Assembly (NCBI GenBank): GCA_947174495.1
Contig: CAMWJC010000022.1
Coordinates: 1 to 42,373, forward strand
Source of the DNA: an uncultured Lachnospiraceae bacterium
GTDB lineage: Bacteria; Bacillota; Clostridia; Lachnospirales; Lachnospiraceae
Direction of reading: 5' to 3'
Length of the DNA stretch: 42,373 nt
Part shown: piece after piece, positions 35,475 to 42,373 of the stretch
Layout of the letters: each line of letters starts with the position of its first letter
Numbering within the stretch: position 1 is the stretch's first letter
Translations under genes and position numbers: made by a program
The notes under the pieces: generated by a model
Seen by the model: only the letters and a program-made list of their open reading frames with translations
The model's database searches: none
Told to the model about the DNA's origin: nothing

Positions 35475-35762
35475 TAAAAAAGCCCTCCTCTCTGAAAATT
35501 TCTTTTCAGGGACGAGAGCCTTATGCTTCGTGTTACCACCCTAAATTCACTTAGACCTCACGGTATAAGCCTTATCAACTACGGATGAGAAATGATTCAT
35601 CGATAGTCTATCACTGTAACGGGTGCACCCGTCGTAGCCTTGGCAGGTTTGCTTCGGTACGCAGCTCCGGGACCATTTTCGACAGTTCCTTCCGTGCCTG
35701 CTCTCACCTACGCAGGCTCTCTGTGACGTATCTAACCGTTTACTCTTCCCTTCATTGCCTTT
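35475..35762 (-). ncRNA. T-box leader (tRNA-Met sensing) of metG
   Basis: On the minus strand the leader contains the T-box sequence AGGGTGGTAACACG (complement of 35529-35542), the universal site that pairs with uncharged tRNA ends. An intrinsic terminator follows (35475-35520: GGCTCTC and GGAGGGC arms with a T-run). A likely specifier ATG (complement of 35674-35676) sits in the context AAAATGG. Uncharged tRNA(Met) should stabilise the antiterminator and allow metG transcription. Confidence 0.9.
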
Positions 35763-35768
35763 CGCAGT

Positions 35769-35797
35769 ATTATAGCATGGTTTTTCTGTATCTGCAA
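35769..35797 (-). promoter_or_regulatory. metG/T-box promoter
   Basis: On the minus strand TTGCAG (complement of 35792-35797), a 17-nt spacer and a perfect TATAAT (complement of 35769-35774), just upstream of the T-box leader. Confidence 0.8.
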
Positions 35798-35869
35798 CAT
35801 GTTCCACTGCTTTGAAATTATAACAACGAATGCATGATACCAGCTTTTAGGGAAACTTATATTATTTGC

Positions 35870-35920
35870 TTGACAAACAATGTCTACAGATGTAAACTCG
35901 AATTGTCTACAAAAGTAAAC
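35870..35920 (+). promoter_or_regulatory. blaI promoter with two BlaI-type operators
   Basis: TTGACA (35870-35875), a 17-nt spacer and TAAACT (35893-35898). Two related boxes, GTCTACAGATGTAAAC (35882-35897) and GTCTACAAAAGTAAAC (35905-35920), start 23 bp apart, about two helical turns. The first contains the TACA-n2-TGTA dyad bound by BlaI/MecI repressors. The first overlaps the -10 box. Confidence 0.8.
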
Positions 35921-35964
35921 AGTGATTATGTTTATCAGATAAAAGCAGAAACAGGAGGCTTATT

Positions 35965-36336
35965 ATGGAGAAGAAAAATGCGGTATCCGATGCGGAACTT
36001 GAAATATTGGAAGTGCTGTGGGAAGCGGAGGAAGCTCTAAGCGCAAATGAGATTCGCACCAGGCTGAATGAGAGGAAGGACTGGGAGCGGACTACGGTGC
36101 TTACCCTGATCCGAAGGCTGCTGGATAAGGGAATACTTTTACAGGAAAAGAAGGGAGTCTATTATTATTGTCCGGTGCTTAAACGGGAGGAGTATATCCG
36201 GCAGGAGACCAGAAGCTTTGTGGACAAATTTTTCAGTGGAAGTTCCAGAAATCTGGCGGCAGCGTTGGTATCCGATGAACAGTTGACCAAAGAGGAAATT
36301 AATGAACTTCGGGATTTCTTTAACAGAAATATATAA
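35965..36336 (+). CDS. BlaI/MecI/CopY-family repressor
   Basis: The 123-residue protein has the winged-helix domain of the BlaI family (about 5-75: SDAELEILEVLW, WERTTVLTLIRRLLDKGIL) and a C-terminal dimerisation region. In the family, repression is relieved when a paired M56 membrane protease leads to repressor cleavage. The partner M56 gene starts 17 bp after this stop, and two operator boxes precede the gene, so autoregulation of the pair is expected. AGGAGG precedes the ATG. Confidence 0.93.
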   Translation: MEKKNAVSDAELEILEVLWEAEEALSANEIRTRLNERKDWERTTVLTLIRRLLDKGILLQEKKGVYYYCPVLKREEYIRQETRSFVDKFFSGSSRNLAAALVSDEQLTKEEINELRDFFNRNI

Positions 36337-36352
36337 GCAGGAGGCAGCGAAA

Positions 36353-38611
36353 ATGGGAAATCAGATTTTTTTGACCATAGTATCACTTTCTTTATCCGGA
36401 GCACTGATTGGAATTCTGATTCTGTGCCTTCGGCCTCTGACCAGAAGACTTTTTTCAAAGAGATGGAATTATTATATCTGGCTGGTGATGGCAGCACGGC
36501 TTTTGATTCCTGTCAGTCTGGGGATTAACTTAATGGGAAGTCTGTTTGCGGCAGGAAATGAATGGAACAGTGCCAGAACAGAAAATGCTATTAGGACAGA
36601 AAGCGCCATCAGGACAGAAAATGTCATCGGAGAAGAAACTGACCAGGTGACAGCAGATCAGCAAATGAAATATGGAAGCTCTGTTATTACTGGCAGGGAA
36701 CAGATTAAGATTTCTTCAGAGAAGATTTCTTCAGAAAAGAGTGTCCGGTTTCCTTTGAACGGGCAGACGATATTCTCGTATCTTTGGCTTGTCTGGCTCT
36801 TTGGGGCTGTTTTATCAGCCTGCATAAAAGGAAATGATTACAGGAATTTTGCAGCCTATGTGAAAACAGGTCAAAAGGAGATTACGGAAGGGAAAGTCCG
36901 GCAGACTGTGGATGAGTTATCCGGCAGGCTGGGCATAAAAAGGGTACTCAAAGTGTATGAAAGCCCAATAGTTTCTGGGCCTATTTTGATCGGACTTTTA
37001 CGCCCCTGTATCATTCTTCCAGAAGGAAGCTTGGAGCAGGAGGAGCTTTCACTGATTCTTCACCATGAGCTGATCCATTATAAGAAAAAGGATTTGTGGT
37101 ATAAATGGTTATATCAGGCAGTGCTCTGTATTCATTGGTTTAACCCGTTGCTTTATCTGATCGAACGGAAATTAAGCATGGATTGTGAGCTTGCTTGTGA
37201 TGAAGCGGTTATGGAAATCCTTACCATGGAAGGTCGGAAGGCATATGGAAATGTGCTGCTGGATGCGGCAGAGCAGAAGTTGAAATTTAAGAAAAGTGTT
37301 CTTGCGACCACTCTCCTTGAGGATAAGGGTACTCTGAAGGAACGGCTGAACGCAATTCTCCATTATAAAAAAACAAAGGGGATTCTGGTAGTATTTTCAG
37401 TATGCTTTCTTGGCGTGATCGTGATACTTGCCGGATTTGCGGGCGCTAAAAACAGCAAATCGCACAATGCTCATTCTGCAGCAGGAATGTTTATGGCAGG
37501 AGATTATATTTCCGCTTGGGATCGTGCATCGTCTGACTATATATCTTTATGGGACACCATTGGTGAAACTGTCGGAACGGTATGGGATAGCCTGGGACAG
37601 ATGTGGGGAGATTTGGGTGAAGCGCTTTCAGATGCGATGACCATTACGGGAAAACGTTATGAAATGGTCATATCGGATTTTAACATTCATGGAGAAGCAT
37701 GGAAGGTATATGAGGATGATAAGGCGATTGCAGGCGAGGATATCAATGACAGGTGGCAGGCATACGACTATATGGGAAATGGCAACGGCATGAATGTGGA
37801 TTGCAAGGAACTGATATTGAACGGTTCTGACACTTATGAGATCCTCTATGCAAAAGAGGCGTTTACTCAGACACTGGATTTTGAGGCTGAGCTTGCGGCA
37901 GGCAAAATGAAGCTGGTCCATGTAGGAGCGGATGGAAACGTCACGCTGCTTGCAGAACTGGAAGCGGGAGATTCTTTTAATGCCAGTGTCAGCATACCGC
38001 TGACAGAAGGAAGAAACGCGGTAAAGATCGTGGGGCAGGGAGCCCAAATCAGAAATTTGCACTTCAAGTTTCATGATCAGAACAATAAGTATGTGATGAA
38101 GCTTTTTGCATCAGATGTTGATGAAGCGGCAGAGCAGATCTGCGATGAATTCAGACAGGGAAATGTAAATATTGAAAACTTTATAGAGGTATTGCCCTAC
38201 CTGAAACAGGATGAGTTAAACGAATGTGCGAAAAATCTTTTTGACAGCGGCGCAGACCTGACCATGGATCAGATTACTGATCTGGTGGTATATGGAGATG
38301 ACCAGATAGGAAAATATCTGGCAGATGCGGTGGAAAAGGGTACTATGAGAGCGCTTACCGGTGATGAGATTATGGAGCTGGTTTATTATATCAGTTCTGC
38401 TGACGTTTTAAGGCTGGTGGAGTGTATGAAGGAAACGATGGATTTTGATACACTGCGGGAACTCTTGTTTTATTTAGATGCGAAAGATGGGGAAAGTTGT
38501 CTGAATATTTACCTGGAGCAAGGGAATGAACTTTCTTATGAGGAGTTTTCAGAGATTTCTTGCTATCTGGACAAAGATGTAGTTAAGCGGTTGTATGAAA
38601 AAAGGAAATAA
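36353..38611 (+). CDS. M56-family (BlaR1-like) membrane protease with novel sensor and helical-repeat tail
   Basis: The 752-residue protein begins with membrane helices and a cytoplasmic M56 metalloprotease domain carrying the zinc motif HHELIH (237-242) and the downstream CELACDEAV. A Glu/Arg/Thr-rich linker (about 64-85) has near-repeats of RTENAI. After the last membrane helix (about 343-365) the usual penicillin-binding sensor domain is absent. Instead there is a beta-rich external domain (about 430-580) and then a tail of degenerate helical repeats (about 582-752; LPYLKQDELNECAK, CYLDKDVVKRLYEK) similar to those of the XRE regulator at 25924-26802. ATG 36353 follows AGGAGG. It should sense an extracellular signal and trigger loss of the BlaI-type repressor. 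Confidence 0.88.
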   Translation: MGNQIFLTIVSLSLSGALIGILILCLRPLTRRLFSKRWNYYIWLVMAARLLIPVSLGINLMGSLFAAGNEWNSARTENAIRTESAIRTENVIGEETDQVTADQQMKYGSSVITGREQIKISSEKISSEKSVRFPLNGQTIFSYLWLVWLFGAVLSACIKGNDYRNFAAYVKTGQKEITEGKVRQTVDELSGRLGIKRVLKVYESPIVSGPILIGLLRPCIILPEGSLEQEELSLILHHELIHYKKKDLWYKWLYQAVLCIHWFNPLLYLIERKLSMDCELACDEAVMEILTMEGRKAYGNVLLDAAEQKLKFKKSVLATTLLEDKGTLKERLNAILHYKKTKGILVVFSVCFLGVIVILAGFAGAKNSKSHNAHSAAGMFMAGDYISAWDRASSDYISLWDTIGETVGTVWDSLGQMWGDLGEALSDAMTITGKRYEMVISDFNIHGEAWKVYEDDKAIAGEDINDRWQAYDYMGNGNGMNVDCKELILNGSDTYEILYAKEAFTQTLDFEAELAAGKMKLVHVGADGNVTLLAELEAGDSFNASVSIPLTEGRNAVKIVGQGAQIRNLHFKFHDQNNKYVMKLFASDVDEAAEQICDEFRQGNVNIENFIEVLPYLKQDELNECAKNLFDSGADLTMDQITDLVVYGDDQIGKYLADAVEKGTMRALTGDEIMELVYYISSADVLRLVECMKETMDFDTLRELLFYLDAKDGESCLNIYLEQGNELSYEEFSEISCYLDKDVVKRLYEKRK

Positions 38612-38712
38612 TGTAGCGTTTGACAGATTAAGCAAAACTTAATGGAAGTGTGCGTGTGTATGTGGTAAAATAATTGCATTAAACAATTGGGAATTTGAGG
38701 ATATATATATAT

Positions 38713-39177
38713 ATGAATAGTGAAAATACAAATTGGGGACAAAGTGTAACAGGTGTCGTCATTAGAGACGGAAAGGTACTACTCGCGAGACATACATACG
38801 GAAGTGGGAAAAATATGCTTATTGTGCCGGGAGGCTATGTTAATGTTGGTGAAACACCGCAGGAAGCATTAAAGCGTGAATTTATGGAAGAAACTAAGGT
38901 TGAAGTTGAAGCAATAGATATTATTGGTATCAGATTCAATATGCACGATTGGTACATCGCATTCAAGGCCGAATATATTTCTGGTGAGGCTACAAGTGAT
39001 AATGATGAAAATAGTGAGGTGTTATGGCTGGATATTGAGGAGGCTTTATCAAGAGATGATGTTCCGGAGCTTACAAAAAAATTAATTGAAAGTGCAGTTT
39101 CGGGAAAAACCGGATTAAGCTATAAAGAATACGAGGGAAATAAAAAGCATGCACCGTATTCTTTATATTGTGTGTAA
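38713..39177 (+). CDS. NUDIX hydrolase
   Basis: The 154-residue protein has a NUDIX box (about residues 39-61), beginning GGYVNVGETPQEAL and ending REFMEETKVEV, with the core REF-x-EE. These enzymes hydrolyse nucleoside diphosphates linked to another moiety; the substrate is unknown. ATG 38713 has GAGG 12 nt upstream across an unusual AT dinucleotide run (38700-38712). A TTG at 38695 is in frame but overlaps that site. The surrounding DNA is AT-rich accessory sequence. Confidence 0.88.
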   Translation: MNSENTNWGQSVTGVVIRDGKVLLARHTYGSGKNMLIVPGGYVNVGETPQEALKREFMEETKVEVEAIDIIGIRFNMHDWYIAFKAEYISGEATSDNDENSEVLWLDIEEALSRDDVPELTKKLIESAVSGKTGLSYKEYEGNKKHAPYSLYCV

Positions 39178-39266
39178 TTCGCAAAGTATGGAAATTGCCA
39201 GCACCGCATAGAAAGAATGCGGTATCAGAAATCAGAGCAGAGTGAAGCGGAGGGAGAAAATACCGT

Positions 39267-39764
39267 ATGAGGATAAGACCGTATATAGAGAGCAGAGATT
39301 ATGAATATATAGAGAAGTGGGTTGATGATGAAAGAATTCATGCCCTATGGTGTGCCAATCTTATTCCATATCCTGTTACAAAAGAAAATCTTCATGCTTT
39401 CTTAGAGAAAAATGCGATAGAATGGACAGACAGTGCATATGTAGCAACAGAAACCGATGGAAAAATCATCGGTTTTTTCTGCTATTCTATCAATGTTGAT
39501 GACAATACGGGATTTCTTAAATTTGTTATAGTTGACCGCAATAAACGGGGAACAGGATACGGCAAAGAAATGCTGAAATTGGCTTTACAGTATGCTTTTG
39601 AAATAACGGGAGTGAAATTAGTCCAGTTAAATGTGTTTAATGAAAATATTGCGGCAAAGCACTGTTATGAAAAAGTTGGTTTTGTTGAGGAAAGTATAAT
39701 AAAGAGTGTATTCCCATATAAAAATGAATTATGGAGCAGATGTCATATGGTAATCACACTATAA
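39267..39764 (+). CDS. GNAT-family N-acetyltransferase
   Basis: The 165-residue protein has the acetyl-CoA-binding motif RNKRGTGYGKEML (about 91-103) and the typical NVFNENIAAKHCYEKVGF segment (about 121-138), both hallmarks of RimI/RimJ-like GNAT enzymes. The acceptor is unknown. A GGAGGGAG site precedes the ATG. The lipoprotein gene follows closely. Confidence 0.9.
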   Translation: MRIRPYIESRDYEYIEKWVDDERIHALWCANLIPYPVTKENLHAFLEKNAIEWTDSAYVATETDGKIIGFFCYSINVDDNTGFLKFVIVDRNKRGTGYGKEMLKLALQYAFEITGVKLVQLNVFNENIAAKHCYEKVGFVEESIIKSVFPYKNELWSRCHMVITL

Positions 39765-39801
39765 TATGAATTTATCAATGAAGGGAGAAAAGCCGTTGTT
39801 T

Positions 39802-40878
39802 ATGAAAAGTTGGATAAGAAAGAAAATATTATTTGGAATAGCCGTTTTTGCCTTGATAAACAGCGGATGCTCCAGTACAGCCAATGATTTGGATAAAATG
39901 CAGGAAACAATAAATTATGCGGATATACAAAGTGCATTATCTGATGTTCCAATAAATATTAATTCATTAGAAGAAACAAATGTAACAGAACAAAATGAGG
40001 AAGAGCTAAATAAGGTAGAGTCTGTATCAGTAACCCAGATAGTTGCGGATTTCCTGCAAATGAGTTCAGAAGAGTTCCCCAAAAAATATGACAGAAATGA
40101 ACTATATAAGAGAAACATACTGTATTGCGATATGGAGGCATGGAAGTATCAGGGGAATCAATTGGATGCATTTCAGGATGAGGAAGATTTTTATGATGTA
40201 GTAGATATTAGTGCCATACGGTTCAGAAACATATCTCAGGAAATGAATATTTTTGATGATAATGATGGGAAAGAGATTGATTCGAAATATGTGGACATTA
40301 AAGTGATGGGGGATTTTGCTGTGTCAATATATAATCCGGAAGGAAGTCATCAAGGGAAGAGCGATGGATTGGAGATGGCGGAAATATCATTTATCAAGGT
40401 GGAATTAGAAGAGGGAACAGCGCCGGAGGCATTGTATTACGATCTTGAAAGTGGTTATTATCGTGTGAGAGAAGAAATACAGAAAGAGCTATGGATTCCA
40501 TCGCCAGATGGTTCAAAATCGGCGTGTGTTTCTAATGGAAGTCTTTCAAAGCATCCATCACAGATTGTTATTCGATATGAAGAAGAGATTCCGGATCGTG
40601 TTTTCCGGGAAACATGGGAATGTGGAATTGTGGGCTGGATAGATGAAGAGCATCTGGTTTGTTATTTAAATGACTGGAGCCCCATGTTGATTCATTTGGA
40701 AAACGATCAGGTAGAGATAATAAGGAATAAAGACGATGATTTTGATGCATATGGTGCAAAATACAGGCTTGAGGGCAATCACCTCATTTGTGAATGCTTA
40801 GGGGAAGAAATTTACCGGTGGAATATTGTTAATGAAAATAATGATATTTTATTTGTAAAAGATGAAATAATTAAGTAG
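39802..40878 (+). CDS. Predicted lipoprotein
   Basis: The 358-residue protein from ATG 39802 has a basic start, a hydrophobic stretch and a lipobox LINSGC, so it should be lipid-anchored outside the membrane at that cysteine (about residue 23). An acidic linker follows. The C-terminal half contains repeated short beta-like segments (WIPSPDGSKSA, VGWIDEEHLVCYL), suggesting a beta-propeller-like or WD-type fold. In-frame ATGs at 39766 and 39778 lack a good ribosome site, and the signal peptide fits 39802 best. The function is unknown. Confidence 0.72.
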   Translation: MKSWIRKKILFGIAVFALINSGCSSTANDLDKMQETINYADIQSALSDVPININSLEETNVTEQNEEELNKVESVSVTQIVADFLQMSSEEFPKKYDRNELYKRNILYCDMEAWKYQGNQLDAFQDEEDFYDVVDISAIRFRNISQEMNIFDDNDGKEIDSKYVDIKVMGDFAVSIYNPEGSHQGKSDGLEMAEISFIKVELEEGTAPEALYYDLESGYYRVREEIQKELWIPSPDGSKSACVSNGSLSKHPSQIVIRYEEEIPDRVFRETWECGIVGWIDEEHLVCYLNDWSPMLIHLENDQVEIIRNKDDDFDAYGAKYRLEGNHLICECLGEEIYRWNIVNENNDILFVKDEIIK

Positions 40879-40991
40879 GTTAATATATGGATATTAAATA
40901 TATCGTAATGGAAGCTTTGAGTCTGGAATCTATGTATATGAAAAAATAAATTTTACTATTATATTGGAATAGGCGACAGGGAAGGGGCAAA

Positions 40992-41390
40992 ATGATTTAT
41001 GGTGAAATAGTGTTTGGTATAGCTGATGAAAAACATTTGGATGTCGATTTGGGGCCGGAGATGATGCCTACTAAGATTATTAATAAAGGCGATGCGGTAG
41101 TATTAGGAAGAAAGGCACCTAAAAACATGTGGAATTATAAAATTTCATATGACAATGAAAAGGAATATTTAGAAAGTCTGGACAAAATGGTAAACCTATT
41201 ATCTGGTAAGGCAGAATATATTAATGAATTAACCAGAACATATGAAGAGGTAAGTATTAAAATATTTATGCGCTCAGAATTTGCAGAGATGGGTTACTCA
41301 ATTCCAAGTCATATATTAAAAAAGTTGTCATTGCTTGATTGTACACTTGATTTTTATATTCTTTCATTTGGAATGGTAATAGATGCTTGA
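40992..41390 (+). CDS. DUF4279-like protein
   Basis: The 132-residue soluble protein resembles DUF4279: a short N-terminal strand (GEIVFGIADEKHLD), a P-T-x3-N-K-G-D segment, an invariant-looking Trp (NMWNYKI), and a C-terminal pair of strands around a leucine-rich helix. DUF4279 proteins are often encoded singly in accessory regions, and some are suspected immunity proteins; no toxin gene is seen beside this one. GGAAGGGG precedes the ATG. A good terminator follows 50 bp later. Confidence 0.68.
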   Translation: MIYGEIVFGIADEKHLDVDLGPEMMPTKIINKGDAVVLGRKAPKNMWNYKISYDNEKEYLESLDKMVNLLSGKAEYINELTRTYEEVSIKIFMRSEFAEMGYSIPSHILKKLSLLDCTLDFYILSFGMVIDA

Positions 41391-41441
41391 TCCAAACGAA
41401 TACTTTTTTCATGTCTAATGTAGCAAACTTTCATACAACAT

Positions 41442-41471
41442 AAGCCTTCCGGTTTTGGAGGGCTTTTTTTT
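41442..41471 (+). terminator. Terminator after the DUF4279 gene
   Basis: AAGCCTTCC (41442-41450) pairs with GGAGGGCTT (41457-41465, one G-T pair), followed by eight T residues in all. Confidence 0.85.
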
Positions 41472-41697
41472 GTAACGCTTGAAAAAGGCTTATTTAGATT
41501 TAAGAATAGATGCTCATAATACTGTTCATTCTTAACCCCATTAACCGTTGTAAAATAGAATTTGTTTTTACTGCCGATTCCTCCTTGCGGCGTTGAATGT
41601 TATACCATGTATCATGGTGGTTGTAAGGGGTAAAGGCTGGCTGATGATAAGTACGTTCGCAAAGTGTATGGTTTTTATGAACTATCAACCGGAGGAA
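41472..41697. other. Intergenic stretch with no gene seen
   Basis: About 225 bp between the terminator and the tetR promoter. Short frames on both strands lack ribosome sites. I see no repeat, RNA or operator here. Confidence 0.5.
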
Positions 41698-41752
41698 TTG
41701 ACAAAAATCCTTGCGCAACGTATAATAACATTGATATATATCTTAGTTATTA
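41698..41752 (+). promoter_or_regulatory. tetR promoter with dyad operator
   Basis: TTGACA (41698-41703), a 17-nt spacer and TATAAT (41721-41726): full consensus. A dyad TAATAAC (41723-41729) / GTTATTA (41746-41752) overlaps the -10 box and start site, with GATATATATC at its centre. This placement suits autorepression by the TetR protein encoded next. Confidence 0.8.
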
Positions 41753-41765
41753 AAAGGAGGACTTT

Positions 41766-42320
41766 ATGCCGCCAAAAGTTAAGATACCCAGAGAAGCTAT
41801 TATTGATAAAGCATTTGAGTTGACAAAAGTATATGGTTTTGAAAAAGTAACCGCGCGTTTGCTTGCCAGTGAATTAAAATGTTCTACTCAACCAGTGTTT
41901 CATGCTTTTCGCAATATGGAAGAACTAAAGGAAGAAGTTTACAAAAAAACGCAAAAACTATTTGAAGAAACCATGCTGCAACAGCCTTCTGATACAGAAA
42001 CCCCCTATTTTTTAAGCATGGGACTAAAGTATGTGGAACTGGCTCAAAATGAAAAAAATCTGTTTCATCTTCTATGTATGTCAGATAGTGGAACAAGACT
42101 TGAAAGCCTTTACGATTTGGCTAAGCACGTTCCTGTTCCGATTGAACCGGAAGTGTTTGTGAAAACATGGATATTTGCACATGGTATAGCAACGATTGTT
42201 TCTACGAATACAACAAACATTGCACCCGAAGAAATACGGCAGTTACTTATAGAAGCATGTGCCAGTTTTAAATTATATCACGATGAAAACAAGGAAGGTT
42301 CGGCAAATGACAAGGTATGA
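41766..42320 (+). CDS. TetR/AcrR-family regulator
   Basis: The 184-residue protein has an N-terminal TetR helix-turn-helix (about 8-55: AIIDKAFELTKVYGFEKVTARLLASE as the leading helices) and a helical ligand domain with no recognised specificity. AAAGGAGG precedes the ATG. A dyad overlaps its promoter. Its stop overlaps the start of the next gene by 14 bp, so that gene is probably a cotranscribed target. Confidence 0.9.
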   Translation: MPPKVKIPREAIIDKAFELTKVYGFEKVTARLLASELKCSTQPVFHAFRNMEELKEEVYKKTQKLFEETMLQQPSDTETPYFLSMGLKYVELAQNEKNLFHLLCMSDSGTRLESLYDLAKHVPVPIEPEVFVKTWIFAHGIATIVSTNTTNIAPEEIRQLLIEACASFKLYHDENKEGSANDKV

Positions 42321-42373
42321 TAGAAATTATGTGTATACAGAACGTGCGCATTTTATGTGTCCTAATATGCACT
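42307..42373 (+). CDS. Start of an unidentified gene (cut by the window edge)
   Basis: ATG 42307 lies within the end of tetR, preceded by GGAAGG about 6-7 nt upstream. The visible 22 residues start MTRYDRNYVYTERAH. The N-terminus recalls acyltransferase/condensation-like proteins that follow TetR genes in Clostridia, but too little is visible to assign it. Confidence 0.55.
   Translation, partial: MTRYDRNYVYTERAHFMCPNMH

Noticed and set aside
35547-35815. GC-rich structured stretch upstream of metG that could look like a tRNA or a small gene
   Set aside because: It is the stem I and middle part of the T-box leader on the minus strand; no tRNA fold or coding signal fits.
38700-38712. AT dinucleotide run as a phase-variation tract for the NUDIX gene
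   Set aside because: Only about six AT units between the ribosome site and ATG. Length change could alter spacing, but there is no evidence of variation.

Overview
The window most likely comes from a butyrate-forming member of the Lachnospiraceae (Clostridia). The evidence is a complete thl-crt-hbd-bcd-etfB-etfA butyryl-CoA operon, AGGAGG-type ribosome binding sites, T-box and Mn-type riboswitch leaders, and many protein families typical of gut Clostridia (HflKC, BlaI/M56, DUF6512, helical-repeat XRE regulators). No rRNA, tRNA, CRISPR array or intact transposase was seen.

Layout. Bases 1-170 hold only a possible gene tail. Bases 171-552 hold the most unusual object in the window: a 382-bp non-coding inverted element. 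It has 10-bp terminal inverted repeats and two perfect 22-bp hairpins. Their loops are almost identical, but their stems differ at 10 of 22 positions, and every difference is matched on the opposite arm. A promoter and a yybP-ykoY (Mn2+) type riboswitch with a terminator follow, then hflK-hflC. On the minus strand lies tetR, then a MacB/LolD-like ABC ATPase and FtsX-like permease, with the same 17-bp palindrome in front of tetR and in front of the ABC genes.

Bases 6798-13117 are the butyryl-CoA operon, with a strong promoter, a Rex-like operator, intercistronic hairpins and a terminator. A minus-strand ECF sigma/anti-sigma pair follows. Bases 14612-21871 are AT-rich accessory DNA: an XRE-orotate-PRTase fusion regulator with a small anchored protein and a heterodimeric ABC exporter; a DUF6512 membrane protein; and a small phosphotransferase/ParB-like pair.

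Bases 22027-26802 (minus strand) carry an MFS / membrane protein / SH3-like operon, a large membrane protein with a structured leader, and an XRE regulator with helical repeats. Bases 27057-33638 (plus) carry ybaK, a small membrane protein, mtnA, a MATE pump, a class II aldolase and an ABC-2 transporter pair. The mtnA plus aldolase pair suggests a DHAP shunt for 5'-deoxyadenosine or methylthioadenosine by-products. The minus-strand metG has its own T-box leader. A BlaI repressor and an M56 (BlaR1-like) protein follow; the latter has no penicillin-sensor domain and instead ends in a helical-repeat tail resembling that of the XRE regulator. The last 3.7 kb is AT-rich accessory DNA (NUDIX, GNAT, lipoprotein, DUF4279, TetR, start of another gene).

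All identifications are from reading the sequence and recalled family motifs; no database search was run.
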